A stretch of 5,834 bases of DNA from Alphaproteobacteria bacterium (GTDB lineage: Bacteria; Pseudomonadota; Alphaproteobacteria; ATCC43930; CGMCC-115725): positions 1 to 5,834 of the forward strand of contig JAFMSA010000295.1 in the NCBI GenBank assembly GCA_017353855.1. Reading direction: 5' to 3'. Shown here piece by piece: positions 5,079 through 5,834 of this stretch. Every line of letters begins with the position of its first letter. Position 1 is the first letter of the stretch. The notes below the pieces were generated by a model. The model was given only the letters and a program-made list of their open reading frames with translations, was not told the DNA's origin and did not search any database. The position numbers were made by a program, and so were the translations under genes.

Positions 5079-5826
5079 GAGCGGCGTCTCTCTTGACTGC
5101 GACGGCGATCACAGAGCCGCCGAACGGCATTCTCAGCCCGATCCTCAGCAATCCGGTTTCAATTCCCGTCACTACACGACACAGAATGTCTAGCACAGGC
5201 GGGTAGAGTTTCACATCGCTGGTGGCGGCCCGATTGGCGGGGAGGAGCTTGCGCGTGATCACCATGAGCGGAAAAAGCAGTGTATTCCAATACGAGAGAT
5301 AGACCGTCTGGTAGCCGACCGCTTGCAGTAGCGACCGAAGGCCGTTACCGGTATAGCGCCGGATATTGCTCACCGCGACGTCATGTCGTGACAGCATCCA
5401 GCGATAGGCCGGCAGGCTGAGAATAAGCCAGCCATTTTCCACCAGACAGCGATGGAATTGCCGCAAAGCCGCGTCTTCGCGCACACCGTCGTGGCACAGC
5501 ACGTCTGCGCTGAAAATCGCGGCGAAGGTGCTGTCGGCGAAAGGCAGGTCGTTCACCGAGCCCACACAAACCGGCCGGGCGCCCTTGAGGGCCGCGCGCG
5601 CACAGGCCCGCGGATCGAGGTCCAGTCCGAAAACCGTTTTCTCGGGATAAGTTTTTTTCAGCCGCGCGAGCAACCCGCCGGTTCCGCAACCGGCGTCCAA
5701 GACGGGTCGGCCCGCAGTTTCGAGCAGCAATCGGCGAGACAGCACATCGAGATTCCGGTGCAGGGCGGCGAACCACCACATGCGGTCTTCGGCCTGGTCC
5801 AGCTTGTCATACTCACAACGTTCCAT
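5071..5826 (-). CDS. Class I SAM-dependent methyltransferase
   Basis: A 251-residue soluble methyltransferase. Motif I is VLDAGCGTGG (42-51), the SAM ribose-binding acid is Asp69 (VFGLDLD), and VNDLPFADSTFAAIFSADVLCH (91-112) covers motifs II and III. N-terminal EDRMWWFAALHRN (13-25) and YRWMLSRHDVAVSNIRRYT (141-159) match a recurrent bacterial subfamily with WW-x-x-x-R and HD...RRYT blocks, found, as I recall, next to lipid-linked glycosyltransferase genes. A hydrophobic segment (about 178-196) and the PFGGSVIAVAVKR end (234-246) suggest membrane association or a lipid-linked substrate. The ATG fits the family N-terminus, but the frame is still open through the last 8 bases of the window, so a start further upstream is not excluded. 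It is the first visible gene of the three-gene operon, overlapping the glycosyltransferase by 8 bases. The methyl acceptor (sugar, lipid or small molecule) is unknown. Confidence 0.88.
   Translation of the reverse strand: MERCEYDKLDQAEDRMWWFAALHRNLDVLSRRLLLETAGRPVLDAGCGTGGLLARLKKTYPEKTVFGLDLDPRACARAALKGARPVCVGSVNDLPFADSTFAAIFSADVLCHDGVREDAALRQFHRCLVENGWLILSLPAYRWMLSRHDVAVSNIRRYTGNGLRSLLQAVGYQTVYLSYWNTLLFPLMVITRKLLPANRAATSDVKLYPPVLDILCRVVTGIETGLLRIGLRMPFGGSVIAVAVKRDAAHG
5088..5092 (-). promoter_or_regulatory. Ribosome binding site of the glycosyltransferase gene
   Basis: GAGAG on the - strand, within AAGAGAGACG, lies 9 bases before the glycosyltransferase ATG and inside the 3' end of the methyltransferase gene. 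It supports the chosen start and shows that the overlapping gene has its own initiation signal. Confidence 0.5.
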
Positions 5827-5834
5827 GCGCGGCC

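Noticed and set aside
4467..5096. 209-codon + strand frame opposite the glycosyltransferase
   Set aside because: It is an antisense shadow; the - strand protein has complete GT2 motifs and membrane helices.
1..5834. CRISPR array, tRNA, rRNA or intact insertion sequence
   Set aside because: No regularly spaced direct repeats, no cloverleaf and no transposase motifs with terminal repeats were found on reading both strands.

Overview
The window reads as high-GC alphaproteobacterial chromosome, judging by strong G/C third-position bias, a type II NADH dehydrogenase with the alphaproteobacterial-style C-terminus, and the flavour of the sugar genes. The exact genus cannot be read from the sequence. 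It holds one truncated housekeeping gene and five complete genes of surface-sugar biosynthesis.

Layout. (1) The left edge carries the 3' end of ndh (NDH-2) on the + strand. (2) About 765 bases follow without a gene I can support; this stretch contains several inverted repeats. (3) On the + strand come an extended-SDR NAD-dependent nucleotide-sugar epimerase/dehydratase and a DegT/DnrJ/EryC1/StrS PLP-dependent sugar aminotransferase, 80 bases apart. (4) A convergent gap of about 225 bases contains palindromes. (5) On the - strand, reading in from the right edge, are a class I SAM methyltransferase, a polyprenyl-phosphate-type family 2 glycosyltransferase with two C-terminal membrane helices, and a four-helix EamA/SMR (ArnE/ArnF-like) transporter. 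These three overlap by 8 bases at each junction and are almost certainly one transcript.

How the genes may work together (inference). The SDR and the aminotransferase would make or finish a nucleotide-activated keto/amino sugar. The glycosyltransferase would load a sugar onto a polyprenyl phosphate at the inner face of the cytoplasmic membrane. The small EamA protein would flip the lipid-linked sugar, and the methyltransferase could modify the sugar, the lipid carrier or an acceptor. The set resembles the parts list of the arn (L-Ara4N) pathway, but the aminotransferase active-site motif looks more like the 3-aminotransferases (QdtB/FdtB/DesV type) than ArnB. The other enzymes needed (nucleotidylyltransferase, 4,6-dehydratase or ketoisomerase, acyl/formyltransferase, final transferase) are not in the window.

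Most notable points: the SDR has Asn where the catalytic Tyr of the YxxxK motif should be; an 18-codon reading frame ends 4 bases before the aminotransferase start, which lacks a good ribosome site; and the two gene-free stretches contain symmetrical sequence that may be regulatory or relic. I did not find clear proof of a wholly new system.
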